A stretch of DNA of 64,000 bases from Selaginella moellendorffii (taxonomy: Eukaryota; Streptophyta; Lycopodiopsida; Selaginellales; Selaginellaceae): NCBI RefSeq assembly GCF_000143415.4, contig NW_003314419.1, positions 145,715 through 209,714 on the forward strand, given 5' to 3'. Below the pieces are notes generated by a model. That model was not told where the DNA came from, did not search any database, and worked only from the letters and a program-made list of their open reading frames with translations. This document shows positions 20,857 to 34,992 of this stretch, piece by piece. Both the position numbers and the translations under genes were made by a program. Numbering within the stretch: position 1 is the stretch's first letter; each line of letters starts with the position of its first letter.

Positions 20857-23800
20857 GTAAGCCACAAATTTTTCCTTCCCAATTTGCCACTTTACCTCGT
20901 CTATCCGACCAACACTGCCTTGGCTTTTAGCTAAGTTCCCTCGCCAAGGTTCTCACCTATTGTACCAGCTCCTAGTTGGTTCTACTTGGTTTCAGCTACT
21001 CACTGCACGAGCAACAGAGTGTTAGCCATTCATCCATGGATTCCCAAATCTCTCCCAATCCCCCTCCCCAGGTTAGACTGGACTTAAGGTTCGGTTACAC
21101 TCCCCACAGGCACAAGCAGCCAAACACACTAAGCCTCCTGGTTCCTAACACCCCTTGGTATAACAAGACTTGATCATGGGACCCTCTAAATCCCAATCTG
21201 AAACACTTGCTTTGGGACGTTGGGGCGCAACACCGTGGCCTAATGGCCTGGTATGGGTACCTATACCCCCCCCCCCCCACCTCCATCTCGAAGGGAAAGC
21301 CCAAGCCCCTAGGAAGGGCAAGGACCAATGAGCCACAAGGTACTCAAGTGGGGCACCACTCCACATGAGCCGGGAGCACCATAGTCAGTTTCCATTCCGG
21401 GAGTGGGAGTTGCTCTTGAGCACTTCCTTGGGTGGCCCTTCCGGCACCACTTGAGTCCTAACGCAAGGAGGAGGGTACTCCACCAACTAGAGCAGCATGG
21501 AGCTTGGGCTTAGACCCAAGCCAGACGCAGAACAAGAAGCGACACAGCCCAGCGGGAGCCAAATTAATGTCTCAGGTGGTCAAACATGCATTCCAACCAC
21601 TATCTCTACTATACATTTGGAACCCCCCATAGCCCCCCGCCCCCCCCCTTGAGGAACACACGCTTTGGGCTTTCACCCCAAGCCTCCCTTGATATCAGGA
21701 GTTAGTCTCTGGGACAAGCTCAAAACTTACTAAATATGGAATGGTGCTAGATTGCGAATTTGGATACGGGACGAACACCATTGTGTTCAGGCCAATCTCT
21801 ACATTCCGTAGATGTGCCAAATGAGCAAATCTAGACTCTTTCCATAAATAGCATTTGGGACCGAAATGAGACTAACACAAAGGGCATGATAGTGAGGGTG
21901 TTTAGCAAACACGTTAAGCCATCATGTAGCAAATATTAAGGGACCAATCTCAATATTGCAGGGGTTCTTGATACTAACAAGTGCAAGCCAATGATAGGTG
22001 TTTTTCAAACCAGGCCGAGTATGCTCAACAAGAAACACATAGGGTTCCTACCTTATGTTTATCCAATCTAAGTACACGATCATTGACCAGTTTCTCAACT
22101 AGCTCAAGTGGGAAACTGATAACAGGTCTAGCAATACCAACCTCCTGCCATCGTGGCAGTAAGGTAAGAGTGTCTGTAAGGACTAGCCGACAAGTAACTT
22201 TCGATACCCAAAGTCACATTCGCGACACTCTCCCCCGCTAGGGAAGATCGACGTCCTCGTCGATACATACTCGAGTCTAGAATACTGCCAAGGAAACAAC
22301 TCCAAAAAAAGTTCACGGTACTCACACTATGTGAGAAATGTACCAACTTAAATGAGTTAGGAGGCAACCTCTTTGTCTAACGCGGATGCACTACCAGCTT
22401 AGACACCTTCCAGCCGTCGCCGACAAGGAAATGACCAATGGAGTCAGCCACCCTTGCTACTTTGGGAGTCACCTGTAAGCAACCAAAGAGAACGACTCGA
22501 AAGATGGTCCATGGGGTTCAAATATAGAGGGAAAAAGGCCCATGAATAAGAGTGCACCCCCTTTTCCAATCAGTTAAGGGTCTTAGGATATTTGGGGTTA
22601 AGCGTCCTTAGGTTTGAATAGTACTGAGCTGGGTGACCTCTTGGGAAGTCCAAACTCAGGAGCTTACATCACCCAACTTACAAAAGTGTGATATGCCCCT
22701 GCCCGCACGAACATAGAGAGAGAAGCCAAAGGCCCCAACCCTCATGAGTAAAGAAACCAAACCCGTTGGTAAGGTTTAAATAGACTACTGTAAACAGGCA
22801 GTTAGAGTTGTTTCCACAGTCACGCCCTTTTAACAGAATAAAGAACATCGATATAGAGGCGAGTGATGTGACCAGCCGACAGTAGCTACCCCATGACTAG
22901 AGATTTCACCATGCACACGAAGTGCCGAAGCCAATCTGCTTATGCTGGCAGAAACTCAAAGATCAATAAATGGACAATATCAAAGTCATAGACAAGGATA
23001 TCTTAGAGACTTAATTACTAATGATTAAATCTTAGATTAGAACACAAAAGTATTCCAAGTAAGTTATCATCTAATAAACCAGTAGTATAGTACAGGAACC
23101 AGATCACAAGAGTTGGAAAACATAGGATGCACTATCCAACAAAATTCAATAGCAAACATATCATCAAGGAAACTCAATGATGAAATTTAACTATCAAAAA
23201 TGGTAGACAGTATGCCAAACAACCCACTAAAGATAACTCAAAGAACATAAAATATCATTGACTAGCAAGCAAAATGCTCGCGAATGTATCACCCAAAGAA
23301 AATAACATTCCAACCTATCAGAACTAACTCAAGCAATAATCAACAGAACAAAATGAATGCGGAAAGACCAACAAACATTTCTAAGCTAATGAAGAGTATA
23401 TTTACATCAATGCAAAAGCTAAGCATAACGAAGTTATGCTTAACAAGTGATCATCTAATCAATCCTCCATAAATCCATCTATAGCAAGACGTAACTCACA
23501 TCATAACAAGCACAAAAATAATCATCAATGATCAATATATTCCAACTCAAATCCAACAAAAGGACTCAAACATTCCAATATTGATCACTAACTCTTCCAC
23601 TTGTAGAGTTAGCATAGTCCATGATTAAATCACTTTTCAAGGAAAAGCCAAAGCTCAACCTCTACTAAACAATCTCGTCTAGAACACAACTAACTCAAAC
23701 TTGCCACTCAGTTCATTTGAACGTGAACATAGTTGCTAACTAGCAAATGCACGAATGCTAATAACACAAAGCTACAACCAAATCATCAACACTATCTCTA

Positions 23801-26655
23801 TCGAGACTAATGAAACTCAATATCAATCCTAAGGATAAACATCTCATCTCACTTGAATCTCAACATCAATAATATCAATGACAAGGCATCACTTCAATGC
23901 CATTAACACCATAACAAAGCTAAAAGAAAGCAAGAGTGAATCACCACCCAAAACTTCCTAGCAACCAAGCTAACCAAAGTCGGAGATACTTACTCAGTAT
24001 TTGAGATTAGTTCTTCAGCAAAACTCAGTTACAGATAACACATCATCAAGGAGTGATTCACCACATCCAAAACTCAATGAAATTCAACACCACGCACTAA
24101 ACGTAACCAAATGATATCGACAGAGATAGAGTTGACATGCCAACATAGAAAACCTATGTAAGTCTAATGACACGATCCTCCGCAACACCATTCAGTAAAG
24201 CAAACCTATCACTGCTAAATCATTACCGAGTGAAGCAAGTGTCAAAAGTCCTTGGCAAAGTCTACAAGTAATCACCAGTCGCAAAGCAACTAACAATCAC
24301 CCTTCAACTTGCCTTCACAAGACTTAAACACTAAACTCGCGCCATCGAGTTATATACTTGTCCAACATGAACGTAATACCCCAGATACGAGATAAAGGTT
24401 CATTAACAAACACAAACTAAATGACCACTCAAATCCAACTCAACCGCAATAAGCTCACTAACACATCTAGTCAATAGCTTTAAGCATGCTTTGAAGAGGC
24501 TAGCTATACATGACCAACACTTACTCGAAACTAAAGTGAAGACCACGAGATGGACTCATATCAGTACACAACCTCCACTTAAACAAAGCTATAGTATGGG
24601 TACCAACATCTCAACTACAAACAACTAAGTTGGACATCACCATCCTCAGCCAAGGTGCAGGGCCACCAAAACCAAGTCAAGATCAGTGAGAGCTCACTAC
24701 TCTCATAGAGTCTAATGAAATGCAAGGTGCAACCTGCCACCAAGAAAAACGCTACATAAGAAAGGCACAAGGGTCACCCTTCTTAAAAAACTGCAACAGC
24801 CACTTTTCTACACCAACTCTAGACTCTATTCAACTCAATTGCCTTAGCCCCAAAAGTTAGCATCCCTTTCGGGTCGCATCATACAAACTACCTACCAAGG
24901 TCTAATCTAACCAAAGTCAACTCCAACCCTTTCATTAGTTTGTATTGGCTTAAAAAAACGGAAAGGTTTTTGGACAAAGTGATCAATAGATCAGCCATTG
25001 GAAAAACTTAAGAAAATTTGTGGAAAATTTTCCATCCTAGACAAAGAATGACTCTCAATCCAGGAATGCAAACTCTCAAGACTCAACCAACTTCCTTCTA
25101 CCAACAACTTCACATAGGTTCACTTCAACACTAATTCTCATGACCCATGCTTAAGCATCGAACATCTTTGCCTATACTTCCGACATCCAACACTGATTTT
25201 CGCAAAAATGCAAAATGAACATCCAAGGCTTGATCCCGAAGACCTGAATATCCACATTGTACTAACACTCTTCTTTAATCAACTTCAAGATACAATGTAA
25301 AGCTAAAACACTAACAAGAAAAATGACATGGAAAATCAAGTTTTAAGGAAAATTCCTCATCACTCAAATCACAATGCTACTTCCACTAACACAAGTGCTA
25401 GCAATGTTAATGCTTTAACTACACACCTTCTCCATCCAACAATCTACTTCAAGTGCTTAATGGATCAATCGATAAGCTATAGCAAATGAATGCTACAACC
25501 TTTTTCAACACTTTAATGGGCAAACTCAAGAAACTAAGGAACCAACTTAAGCTTAGCATAATGGACCACCATTGAGAATCCAGTCAAAGCTACTACAATG
25601 TTACTACGTGCAAGTAGACTAGCTTCACCATCTACCACTTTGGGGTTGATCGTCGTTTAACCAAGCAACTTTGTAACCATATTGCTCATTATCACATGGA
25701 TATGACATAAAAATCACAATGACTTGATCATCAATTAAGCAACACTATGAGCAATGCCAATATCATTACTTTAAATATTTATGTGAGTATCAAGTGTCAA
25801 CTCGATTCGACAAAATGCAACATAAATGCCACACTCCACCGATAGAGACTTACAACACTGAACACCACTAACTTTTGTTCACAACACGGACAAGCTCATG
25901 CCACTCTCTTTCCAACCAAACTCAATACTAATCCAACACCAAACTACTTAAGGAGCAATATCAAGGTTCCCCGGAAAAGAATTGAGCATTGCAACCCAAG
26001 TCTTCCAATAGCAAGTTTAGACAAGATGGTTTAGCGCTTCACCGCTATTCATCCCACAACTCACCATTTGTAAGACCATCATCTCCAAGATGCATCAAGG
26101 TAGGGTCTCTTGATTGCATAATATGAACACGAGCAATGAGTCACACATCGTTGCAAATCATCTCTCTAAGAAGAGAAGATGATTTACGTATTTGATCCTT
26201 CATCCCTGATGACTCTCTTTTCGGTCTCATCTCATTCCGTAGATATGCCAAATGAGCAAATCTAGACACTTTTTATAAATAGCATTTGGGACCGAAATGA
26301 GACTAACACAAAGGGCATGATAATGAGGGTGTTTGGCAGACACGGTAAGCCATTATGTAGCAAATATTGAGGGACTAATCTCAATATCGCGGGGGTTCTT
26401 GATACTAACAAGTGCAAGCCAATGACAGGAGTTTCTCAAATCAGGCCGAGTATGCTCAACAAGAAACACATAGGGTTCCTACCTTATGTTTGTCCGATCT
26501 AAGTACATAGTTATTAACCAGTTTCTCAACTAGCTCAAGTGGGAAACTGATAACGGGTCTAGCAATACCGACCTCCTGCCATCGTGGCAGTAAGGTAAGA
26601 GTGTCCGTAAGGACTAGCCGACAGATAATTTTTGATACTCGAAGTCACATTCACG
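20857..26655. mobile_element. LTR-element remnant C, non-coding
   Basis: A repeat starting TGTAAGCCACAAATTTTTCC at 20857 and ending GTCACATTCGCGACA near 22230 resembles a diverged LTR. Its last 420 bp recur at 26236-26655, ending CACGACA. Between them (about 22231-26235) is A/C-rich sequence with no coding domain, apart from the solo LTR at 22474. The right copy is truncated at its left edge and I found no target duplication, so the limits and orientation are uncertain. Confidence 0.5.
22474..22668. mobile_element. Solo LTR of a TRIM-like element with TCACC duplication
   Basis: A 195-bp unit from TGTAAGCAACC to GGAGCTTACA, flanked on both sides by TCACC (22469-22473 and 22669-22673). It matches the two LTRs of the TRIM-like element at 37150-37728, so it is what is left after LTR-LTR recombination. 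Confidence 0.75.
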
Positions 26656-28084
26656 ACAGCATGGTATCATTAAATACCATGAATCTAAGCAGTAAGAAAG
26701 CTAAGAATGCAGCTAGGAGCATGAAAGTTGGGGTAAAGAACTTGTTTCAAATGGCAAGAGCATGAATGGATATTCAAGATTTGTGCTTGAGATTGAGCAC
26801 TTGCCATGTAGTCATGTCCTCCATGGGGAAGGACATGGCTACACTCTAACTGTTAAAACTATTTTCTACACTAAGAAGCCTTTATGATACTTTTGGCGGT
26901 ATGGCATAGACCAATTGTGCTCCATAGAAGGTGCAAGTCCTCCATCAGCTCTAGGCAAAACTTCCTTAAGGATCTAGGGCTATTGGAATTATGGACTAGG
27001 TTTCTTTCTTTCTTTGCCAAAGCTTTAAAGTTATTTTTAATGTGGAGAAGCCCAGCAAATCTTCAGATAAGGAAAGAGAGGTGATATAAGCATAAGCTAA
27101 ACTACTTCATTAAGGTGGTATACTCAAGACAGTATCTAACACTGCTTCCTTTGAAGCTTTTGAGTCCAGTCAACATCTTGTACAGCCCTTGAGGCCACCT
27201 TCTTTAACTTCGCAGTGGAAGTGTATTTGAGCCATTGCTGTGCTAGAGTTTATTCCTCCAATCTGGGTGTTCTTCTATCAACTTTCTCAAAAGTATCCAC
27301 TTTTGTTTCAGAATTAGAGGTAAATTCACTAAAGGCTTGAAGTGTCCACTATTTACTGTTGAGAGTAGAGGCAAATTCACCTAGGGCCTCAAGGCTGCAA
27401 TGCTTGCTTGGCTTCAATCAAAACTTGTCTGGGTAAGCTATGATAATTTAAATATGTTAAATCTATTAACCACTGAAGTAATACAAGTTCAGGAAATATT
27501 ATTAGAACCTAAAAAATGAATAAATATTAATTCACTGAATCATTAAAGTATATTCTTACTTCAGAAAACTAATTTACATTTACAGAATACTATATCTACC
27601 TCCCATCAGGTCTTGGATCCCTGATTTGTTTTTCTGCTGGGATTCCTGCTAATATTTATTTAATATTTTCATTTATTTTTAAATAATTACAAATTAAAAG
27701 CACATTAATTATTTTTAAACTTGATTTCTCTTATAAAAGGCTTTGTGGTTATTATTACTCTTATAGATTTTATAGATGCTCATGATAAATCTTAGTAGCA
27801 TATAATATACACTAATTTATTCTATGTTGCACTATTAGATATAGCTTTTCTATCCCAATAAAGTGTTTTCAAAGACTTATTTTGGTCTAGGCCAGTGGAG
27901 CTGGATTCCTTGCTTGTATACCTTAAATCATTTTCCTTTGTTACATTGTGCAACAAGATTCAGCAAGCTGGGTTGTGCTGCAGCATGAAGTGCATGTGTT
28001 CTTTAGTCATCATGTACCTGTAAAGCTCAGGAGCTCACATATTATCAAAAAGTTATAGGGTCATGCTCTGTCCAAGTTTTCTCA
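26656..28084. other. No gene recognised
   Basis: Moderately AT-rich sequence between element C and the isomerase pseudogene. The minus strand at about 27120-27420 has a weak coding feel (for example DTFEKVDRRTPRLEE), but I could not place it. The plus frame at 26884-27084 has no known domain. Confidence 0.35.
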
Positions 28085-28620
28085 CCTTTAAATAATGGTT
28101 GAGCAGCGTTGTGGTCCATGATTAAATCCTTCTATAGGCTTTCTTTTGTTAGTGAAGCATTCATCTGTGTGCAAAGTTGGGATGCAAGCACCTAAAATGA
28201 AAAGGTTGGGTTTTTAATTGGTTTCAGATGATGGAAGGCCAAGTTTACCTTGCCAAGTTCCACACTCCATTGATCAAAGGAGTTGATTCCCCAGATACCA
28301 TGACCTAGTGCTCATACAATGCTAGAAGCTGGCCAACTATGTATGGCTTTAGAGTTGGTAGCAGTATGCTCAAGGCTGGACGGTTGTCGATGAATTTTTG
28401 CAAGCTTTCACCTAGCATGCTAGGTAACTATAGAGCAGCAAGGAAAGAACTTTGAGGAACTTACTTTGTGAGGAATCAAATAATCTGGGACACCTTCCGC
28501 TTGAAGTTCCTTGAGGATCTGAAGAAAGAAACATTTAGACAGTGAAAGAATACGAGAGATTCCTTACTGACCCTACCATAAGCCAACATGTCTGCTTGGG
28601 GTAAAAAAGTACACAAGTTT
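28085..28620 (-). pseudogene. PGI: Cytosolic glucose-6-phosphate isomerase, C-terminal fragment
   Basis: The minus strand encodes, in broken exons, pieces in the order of the C-terminal part of plant cytosolic glucose-6-phosphate isomerase, the glycolytic enzyme that interconverts glucose- and fructose-6-phosphate: QADMLAYG (about 28590), GVPDYLIPHK (about 28490), [10 protein letters not shown] and [10 protein letters not shown] (28400-28325), WGINSFDQWSVELGK (about 28300-28245), then VLASQL..QMNAS and KPIEGFN (28190-28110). There is a frameshift directly after LLALYEH and another before KPIEGFN. The N-terminal two thirds are absent. The pieces alternate with short intron-like gaps, so it derives from genomic DNA rather than a retrocopy. 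Confidence 0.75.
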
Positions 28621-29047
28621 GTGCCAAACCAGATGCCAAATTCTGAATTATAGTCTTGTGTGAGAGGAAAAACAAGGAGAGAACTAACAGCTCTAACCAT
28701 TCATCTGCTCAATTCTCACAACCTGGCGGGATGCTAGCATCAACACCCATTGCTTCGCACCGCTTGTAATACCTATTTATTTATAAATAGCCATACATTC
28801 TTTGAAAGATATTTGCTTTAATTAGTGAAATAGCAAATGAAATCTATTTAGCCAATGTCAATCTTGGTAAATAGCAAATAAAAACTACACAAACCTCTTA
28901 ACTTATTTTGAAGAAGTACATCTTTGAGTACCAAACCATAGTTTACTTTCTTGGCCAAGCAAATTCACTACTGAGACAATAAAAAAAACTACTGTACTCT
29001 CCAACAAGCCTAGGATTTCTATATAGCTCTTCCAATGATAACCCAAC
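28621..29047. other. No gene recognised
   Basis: AT-rich sequence between the isomerase fragment and the Ty3/gypsy element. A short minus-strand stretch near 28730-28790 (YYKRCEAMGVDASIPPG) could be an upstream exon of something, but I cannot assign it. Confidence 0.3.
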
Positions 29048-29280
29048 TGTTAGGCACTAGCTTTAACCATATGGTCAACATCAGTCAAAGGGAAGCTCAA
29101 GGGTACATTAAAGCATGTTAGGTTAAAGAACTCAACCTACCCTAGGGCTCACGGTGGAGTGGTAGCATAATGGAACTTTTGAGGTAGCTCGGGGGTGGTT
29201 GGGTGGTGAGGAACCTCAAGAGGAGGCATAGCATAGTCTAGAGAGACTAGATCTTTACCTTTTTGCACTAGATCATAATA
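29048..29280 (+). repeat. Ty3/gypsy 5' LTR
   Basis: Begins TGTTAGGCACTAGC and matches 39476-39699. It ends ATAATA where the 3' LTR ends ATAACA. Confidence 0.8.
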
Positions 29281-29434
29281 TTGGTATTAGAGAAGATGGT
29301 TGTGATGGCCCACCAAGTTGAATGCTAGAATCCTATTGTTGATGGTGGTGCTAATGATAGTGTTGATGAAGCTATGGAGGTTTGGACTATTCAAGATATT
29401 ATTCTTGTGAGCTTTAAATCAAAATTAGCAAGAG

Positions 29435-30265
29435 ATGCAAGACAAGATGTTTGGCATGATGGACACCATGCATGAGTGTGTTGAGGCACTCAAAACTAAA
29501 TATAGTGGCACTCCAAGTAAGCATTCCTTGGTAGATCAACTCAAAATTCCAACCTTTTCTAGTGATGGTGGTGTGAACGAATGTTTAGCTTGGCTAACCA
29601 ATGTGAAGAAGTTCTTGGCTATTAAGGGAACTTCAAATGTAAAGGCTTTAATAGCTATTCCAATGATTTTGTGTGATACTAGTCTTCAATGGTGGAATTG
29701 GCTTGAGGAGTTTCGTGTTGTGGATAAGAAACCACCAGTGTTTACCATAGATGAGTTTGAGGCTGCTTTTCATTTACATTTTTCCCCTCACTATAACATA
29801 AATGCTCGCATAGAACTTTAACATTTTCAACAAGGGAAAATAACTCTTGGGGACTATATTGAGAAGTTTATTAGCTTGATTAGCTGTGTTCCCACAAGGG
29901 ATCCAGATCAAAACAAGTCTTACTTCATTGATGGTCTTCATAGTGAGAGCATGCAATAACACTTGTGTCATTCTCAGCCTACAAAGAGTTTGGAGGAGCT
30001 CTTTGATGTGGCTTGTCGACTTGATAATGACAAGCACAAGTCTCACAAGCATTCCAGGAGTCCTTCTATCGAGAATCATCGTGATGATCACTATGGACAC
30101 AAGGATGGGAACAAGCATCACAAGCTAAAGTATGTGGTAACTACTTTGGATGTAAAGGGGTCAAAGAAGCAAAAGTTCTTTATGAAGAATTATAGACAAG
30201 GTTATTATCATTGTGGCAGACTTGGACACTACAAGATTGATTATTCACAGTTGAAGAACAAGTAG
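29435..30265 (+). pseudogene. Ty3/gypsy gag (capsid/nucleocapsid) remnant
   Basis: Residues such as LKIPTFSSDGG, ECLAWLTNVKKF and WWNWLEEF are typical of plant retrotransposon gag. A stop at about 29819-29821 interrupts it, and the frame continues through DYIEKFISLI and a zinc-knuckle-like YYHCGRLGHYKIDYSQ. The knuckle has lost its first and last cysteines (both now Tyr), each explained by one G-to-A change. The frame is cut at 30270 by element B and resumes at 36507. Confidence 0.7.
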
Positions 30266-30270
30266 CAGGG

Positions 30271-31329
30271 TGTAAGCGACTAATTTTTCCATTATACTTT
30301 AGTCACTTAACTGCACCTCCGACCACTTGGAGGAGTCTCATTCAAAACCTCCATAAGTCCCATTCAGAACTTGGGGCTTGCTAGCCCCGCGAATGGCATC
30401 CACGCCACTCAACTTTTGCACTTGGTCCAAGTGCTCCACGTGTCCGATCCCATGACCGACACCCCAAGGTACCACTGACATACCAGCCTGTTACGCTAGG
30501 CCATGCCCATTCACCTTGGTCACATCAGTGGTCTAACACCACCTGCGTTACAATTCCATCTCTCAAAAACTAGGCCATCCATCCATGAGTGGCTATCCTA
30601 GATCCACTCCATAACATCCTCAAGATGCCTGCAGACATGGGGAATAACCTTCCCCAATGTCTCCTTTCCGGTCCCCACCAAGTCCCTTCCTGTCCATGGC
30701 CGTGTTCACCAACACTGCCACTGGATCAAAGCCCATAGGCCCGACTACTAAGTCCAACTGTCCTCTAGGACTTCCTCACTATGTGACTGTGTCCCTTGTC
30801 ACCACACTAGAAGGCTACTCCTCTTCCTTTCCACAGTCTGGGACTTTGGGGCAACATTTCGGAACACCGTGGCCCTACACGGGCCTCGTAGGTACTCTCC
30901 TCGCCTTCTGCCTTTGGGTGCTGTAGCCATGGGCTTAAAGCAAGGTTCTGTTGAGCCATACCAGGTATCCAAGTAGGTAGTGCCACCCACACTTGGATTG
31001 GGAGCATCGGCCAGTCGATCTCCCGGGGAAACTAGAGCCGGCTCTTGAACACTTCACCAAGCTACCCCGCTTGTTGGTCCGTATTCACTCTAGTCTTGGA
31101 CTTCTCAGTGGTCAGTTCATCACCCAACACTGGGTCTGGCCTTCCTGGGCCAAACTGGCCTTTTTTAGCCAAATTGGCTCCACTGCAATCCTCCCCCTTA
31201 CTATACTTTTGGAGCTCACCAAAACCCTAGGGTCTAGGAGACAAACACTTTGGGCTTTCACCCTCTCAGACTCAAACTCGGAGTCGGAGTCGGACTCGGA
31301 CTCAGCCTCGGCCTCGGTCTCGGTCCCGA

Positions 31330-31364
<35 letters not shown>

Positions 31365-31881
31365 ACCTCGGACTCCATCTCGGGTCCTTCTCAAACTCCA
31401 TCTCGGATTCCATCTTGGGTCCATCTCGGACTCCGTCTCAGTCCATCTCAGACTCCATCTCGGACTCCATCTCGGGTCCATCTTGGACTCCATCTCAGAC
31501 TCCATCTCGGTCCATCTTGGACACCACCTCGGACTCCACCTCGAACTCCAACTCGGGTCCATCTCGGACTCCAACTTGGGTTCATCTCGAACTCCATCTC
31601 AGACTCCACCTCGGACTCCAACTCGGGTCTATCTCGGACTCCATCTCGGAGTCCACCTCATGTCATGTGTTGGTCCTTTTGGGTCCCTTTTTGGAGCCTC
31701 GCTTATTGCTCGCTTCATGCTCGTTCCTTGAGCACTCTGTTGGGAGTTCCACTCCCGCTCTCAACCTTTCAAGTCAGAGCCTTTTAGTCCAAACGTGTTA
31801 CGCTCGTTTGGCTTTTGCTTCGCCACTACCACGTGGCACCCTTTTGGCTCCACTTTGTGGCTTAGGGATTTGTGTCTCACA
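30271..31881 (-). repeat. Element B, 3' LTR
   Basis: Starts TGTAAGCGACTAATTTTTCC and ends CTCACA on the plus strand, with a minisatellite at about 31262-31660. On the minus strand it is a normal TGTGAG...TTACA LTR. Confidence 0.8.
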
Positions 31882-34800
31882 ACTCCACCACCCATAGACG
31901 AAGTTCAATGTCCTCATTGAACAGTAAACCCTTTTATAAAGTAACACCCGCAGGTATTATCATTTCCATCCTTGGCACCCAGCTAATATTTGTCTATTGT
32001 TTGACCCTGAAGGCTCACCATACCTTGTCCGTCCTCTAAGGGGTATAGTCTCTCCAACATAAAGACTTATTTGGCCACCTGGGGTGGTTTGCTTTCTTTT
32101 ATTGGTTCAGTTCTCGCTAAATCCGTTAGAAACACCTTCTCTAACTCAATTCCACTACTCATTCTCGAGTAGCCCCAACTTCTATTGACATAACCAATTC
32201 ACCTTGGAACTTTTAATTTTGACTTCTCGAAGTCAATTTTTTTGGTGTCTTTGACACCTTTCACTACACATATTGTGCAACTTCACTTCCCATCTTAGGA
32301 AGCTCCCCACTTGAGGGTGCCATTGTCCTCTTTTCTATTTTATGCCACTTTTGGCACTAAGTTCCAGCCATCATAAGTTGTGCTAGAGCTATCCACGGCC
32401 CTATCCTTTGGCTACTTCGCCGCTCCCTCCCTTGGAGCTTTCACCTTTGCCAAATTAGAGCATTTGGGAATCCATCCTTGGAAGCACACTTCCTTTCTCA
32501 TAATCCGTTAGCATCCAACACATTAGTGTTCCATGCCTAACTTTGCCATTTGGATTCCTTCCAATGAACTCCATGGCCCACACTTGGCCACTAGTCTTTT
32601 GCTTTTATCCATTAATTGTTGCACTAAGCAACATAGGATCACTACCTCCATTCTCGAAGTATCCTTTTAGTTCCATGGCAAAGGCTCTACTTTGCTAAGT
32701 CCAGCAGGTGCTCACCCTTAGTAGGTCTCTTTAGCAATTTTTGTTATGGGCTTCGTCCACAGCCCAACTTTGCAACCCTTCCATGGATCAACACTCGGGA
32801 ACCACTTCCCCAACCTTGATAGCGTCGCCTCATGGGCAGCTTCAAGACCACGCTTCTGTTGCGCTACTCTGATTTCGCGCATTCTAGGAACCATTTATAG
32901 AGAGTCTAAAATATGGAATCGTCCATGTTAGACTATATGGCAACTAGAAAGCTTGCGAAAAGGGAGGCCTTAGCAAGCTAAGGGACAGAGTTCGTTCAAA
33001 GTTCCCAAAGACGATTCTAGGTAGCTAAGTACCTAGAAAGCCAAGCGTAACATCACGGTTGCTAGCAACAACACCCTTGAGCCCCCACTTAATTCTCCAC
33101 TCCCAACTGACATAACCACCCTTGGTTATGCCTTTCGATTCCTATAGTTTAGTTCTATCCCCTTACTACTTGCTTTTGGCTTCACACCTTTCCTTCGGTC
33201 ATTCTCCTCCAGACTAGGAAGATAGCTTTGCACTTTCTATCATGCCTTCGCAAATATTCTTAAGGATGAACTGACCCGATAGCCTAGGGAGTGGTTCCTC
33301 AATCCAGGTATGCTCACCTTATAATCCCACACACTGGGATTAATGTTGTTTCTTATAGGCCCTTACATGCCCATCACTAGCCTTGCCAAAATTCCATTTT
33401 TGGCTTTGTCCAATTTGGGTAGATAGTCTTCTCCTGTCTCCGCAACCTTGGACATTTGGATAGCACCTTCTATCCATCATTCGCTAGGAACTTAGTCCCT
33501 TGGGCTTTATCTATTGCACTCGCGACATCAAACACCACCTCCTAGTGTTCTAGAGTGTTTGGATGTCCCAAATGATGGCTTCTTTGACAATGAGCATTCC
33601 CTTTTACGACATTGACTTACTATATTGCAACATAAGCAATTTATCCCCCATAAGGGTATATCTAATTTCCTTATGCCATTAAGAAGTCTCAGGTAGCTAC
33701 CTTCTACCAGTTAAACCTATTATTTTGCACCTTTTGCTTAATTGCCTCATAGTTGTTAAGTCTTACAACTCATTGCTGGTGCTTTCACACCTCCATCATT
33801 GTTTTGGTCACCACACTCTACCACATGCCTTCCAGCTTAAGCTATGCCATTCCCATTTCCATTAGGATTCCCTTGGCAAGGGGTTCTTATGAACCCACCA
33901 ACATAACCTCAAGGTATTACACCTTGGCACATTTGGTGTCGTCTCCACACCATTGGCCCTGCGAACCTATCCTTATGACATTACTTATTAGTGTCTAGGT
34001 CTTTGCCAAGACCAATATAGTTATTCCTCATGCTAACTATCCATTAGCACAGCACCATAGTGTTTGCACCCAACTCTGTGCCAAAGTTGTTTTCTTCTGG
34101 GAACATCTTTCCCACAACTTTAGTATGGCACATTCTACCATCAATGAGATACCTACTGTTCTCATACTTAGATCTTATGATCCTCCCCATACTTCATGGG
34201 GCACCATACACCTGAGTCCAAATGCTTCAACCAATTCCTTAGGACCATTCCCTGACTCCACTTAAGTTATCCAGCATTTTAGACTTTGCTAATCCAACAA
34301 CCTGCAAGGTCTTAGTCTTCGAGGTGCCAACTCGCTGGAATACAACTTCTTGTATTCATGTCCTACCCACAAGGACAATCTTTGCAAGTGTTACTCCAAC
34401 ACTTGATGATTTTCTTGGGGTTAACCTTTGCCCCTTATGACCACTTGTCCATGTGATGAGAATAGCAACTCATCTTTAAATACACCCCCAACTCCTTGGG
34501 TTGTTCCAGCATTTATTAGAGGTAGGCCCGACTACCATTTCAAGGACCAGTGTCCTCTTTTGTGTTTGACCTCCCACAGTCACCAATTCCGGTCTCAAAT
34601 TTATGAGTACCAGCCTCAATTATATAAGGGTAATCTTGTGACTCCTTTATTGTTTTGGAGTCCACATCTCTCCCGTGATCCCAACTGTAGTTGTTTACCA
34701 CAACTACATCAGCCAGTTTGCTAAGTCAAACGCTCATTTGGATCACATCCTCAACTCTCTAAGGAAACCCTTATACTGTTCCCAAGATCCCAAAGTCGTT

Positions 34801-34975
34801 CCCTTACTGGCCATTTTCTATCCACCACATCGCGCCCAAGTTCACCCATGAACTTGAGTGTAGAGCCATGTCCTCTCGACATGCTACTCCTCGAAGATAG
34901 GTCCATATCTAGGACCTTCCAACTCCAATACAAGTGGTGATATGCTTGGCCACCAATAAGAGTCAGACTAAGGAA
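31882..34975 (-). other. Element B interior, no coding capacity
   Basis: About 3.1 kb, colinear in blocks with the interior of element A but with deletions. No retroviral domain is visible on either strand. Short frames at 32746-32931, 33753-33998 and 34428-35014 are not supported as genes. Confidence 0.6.
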
Positions 34976-34992
34976 CAGCTCCAATACCAAGT

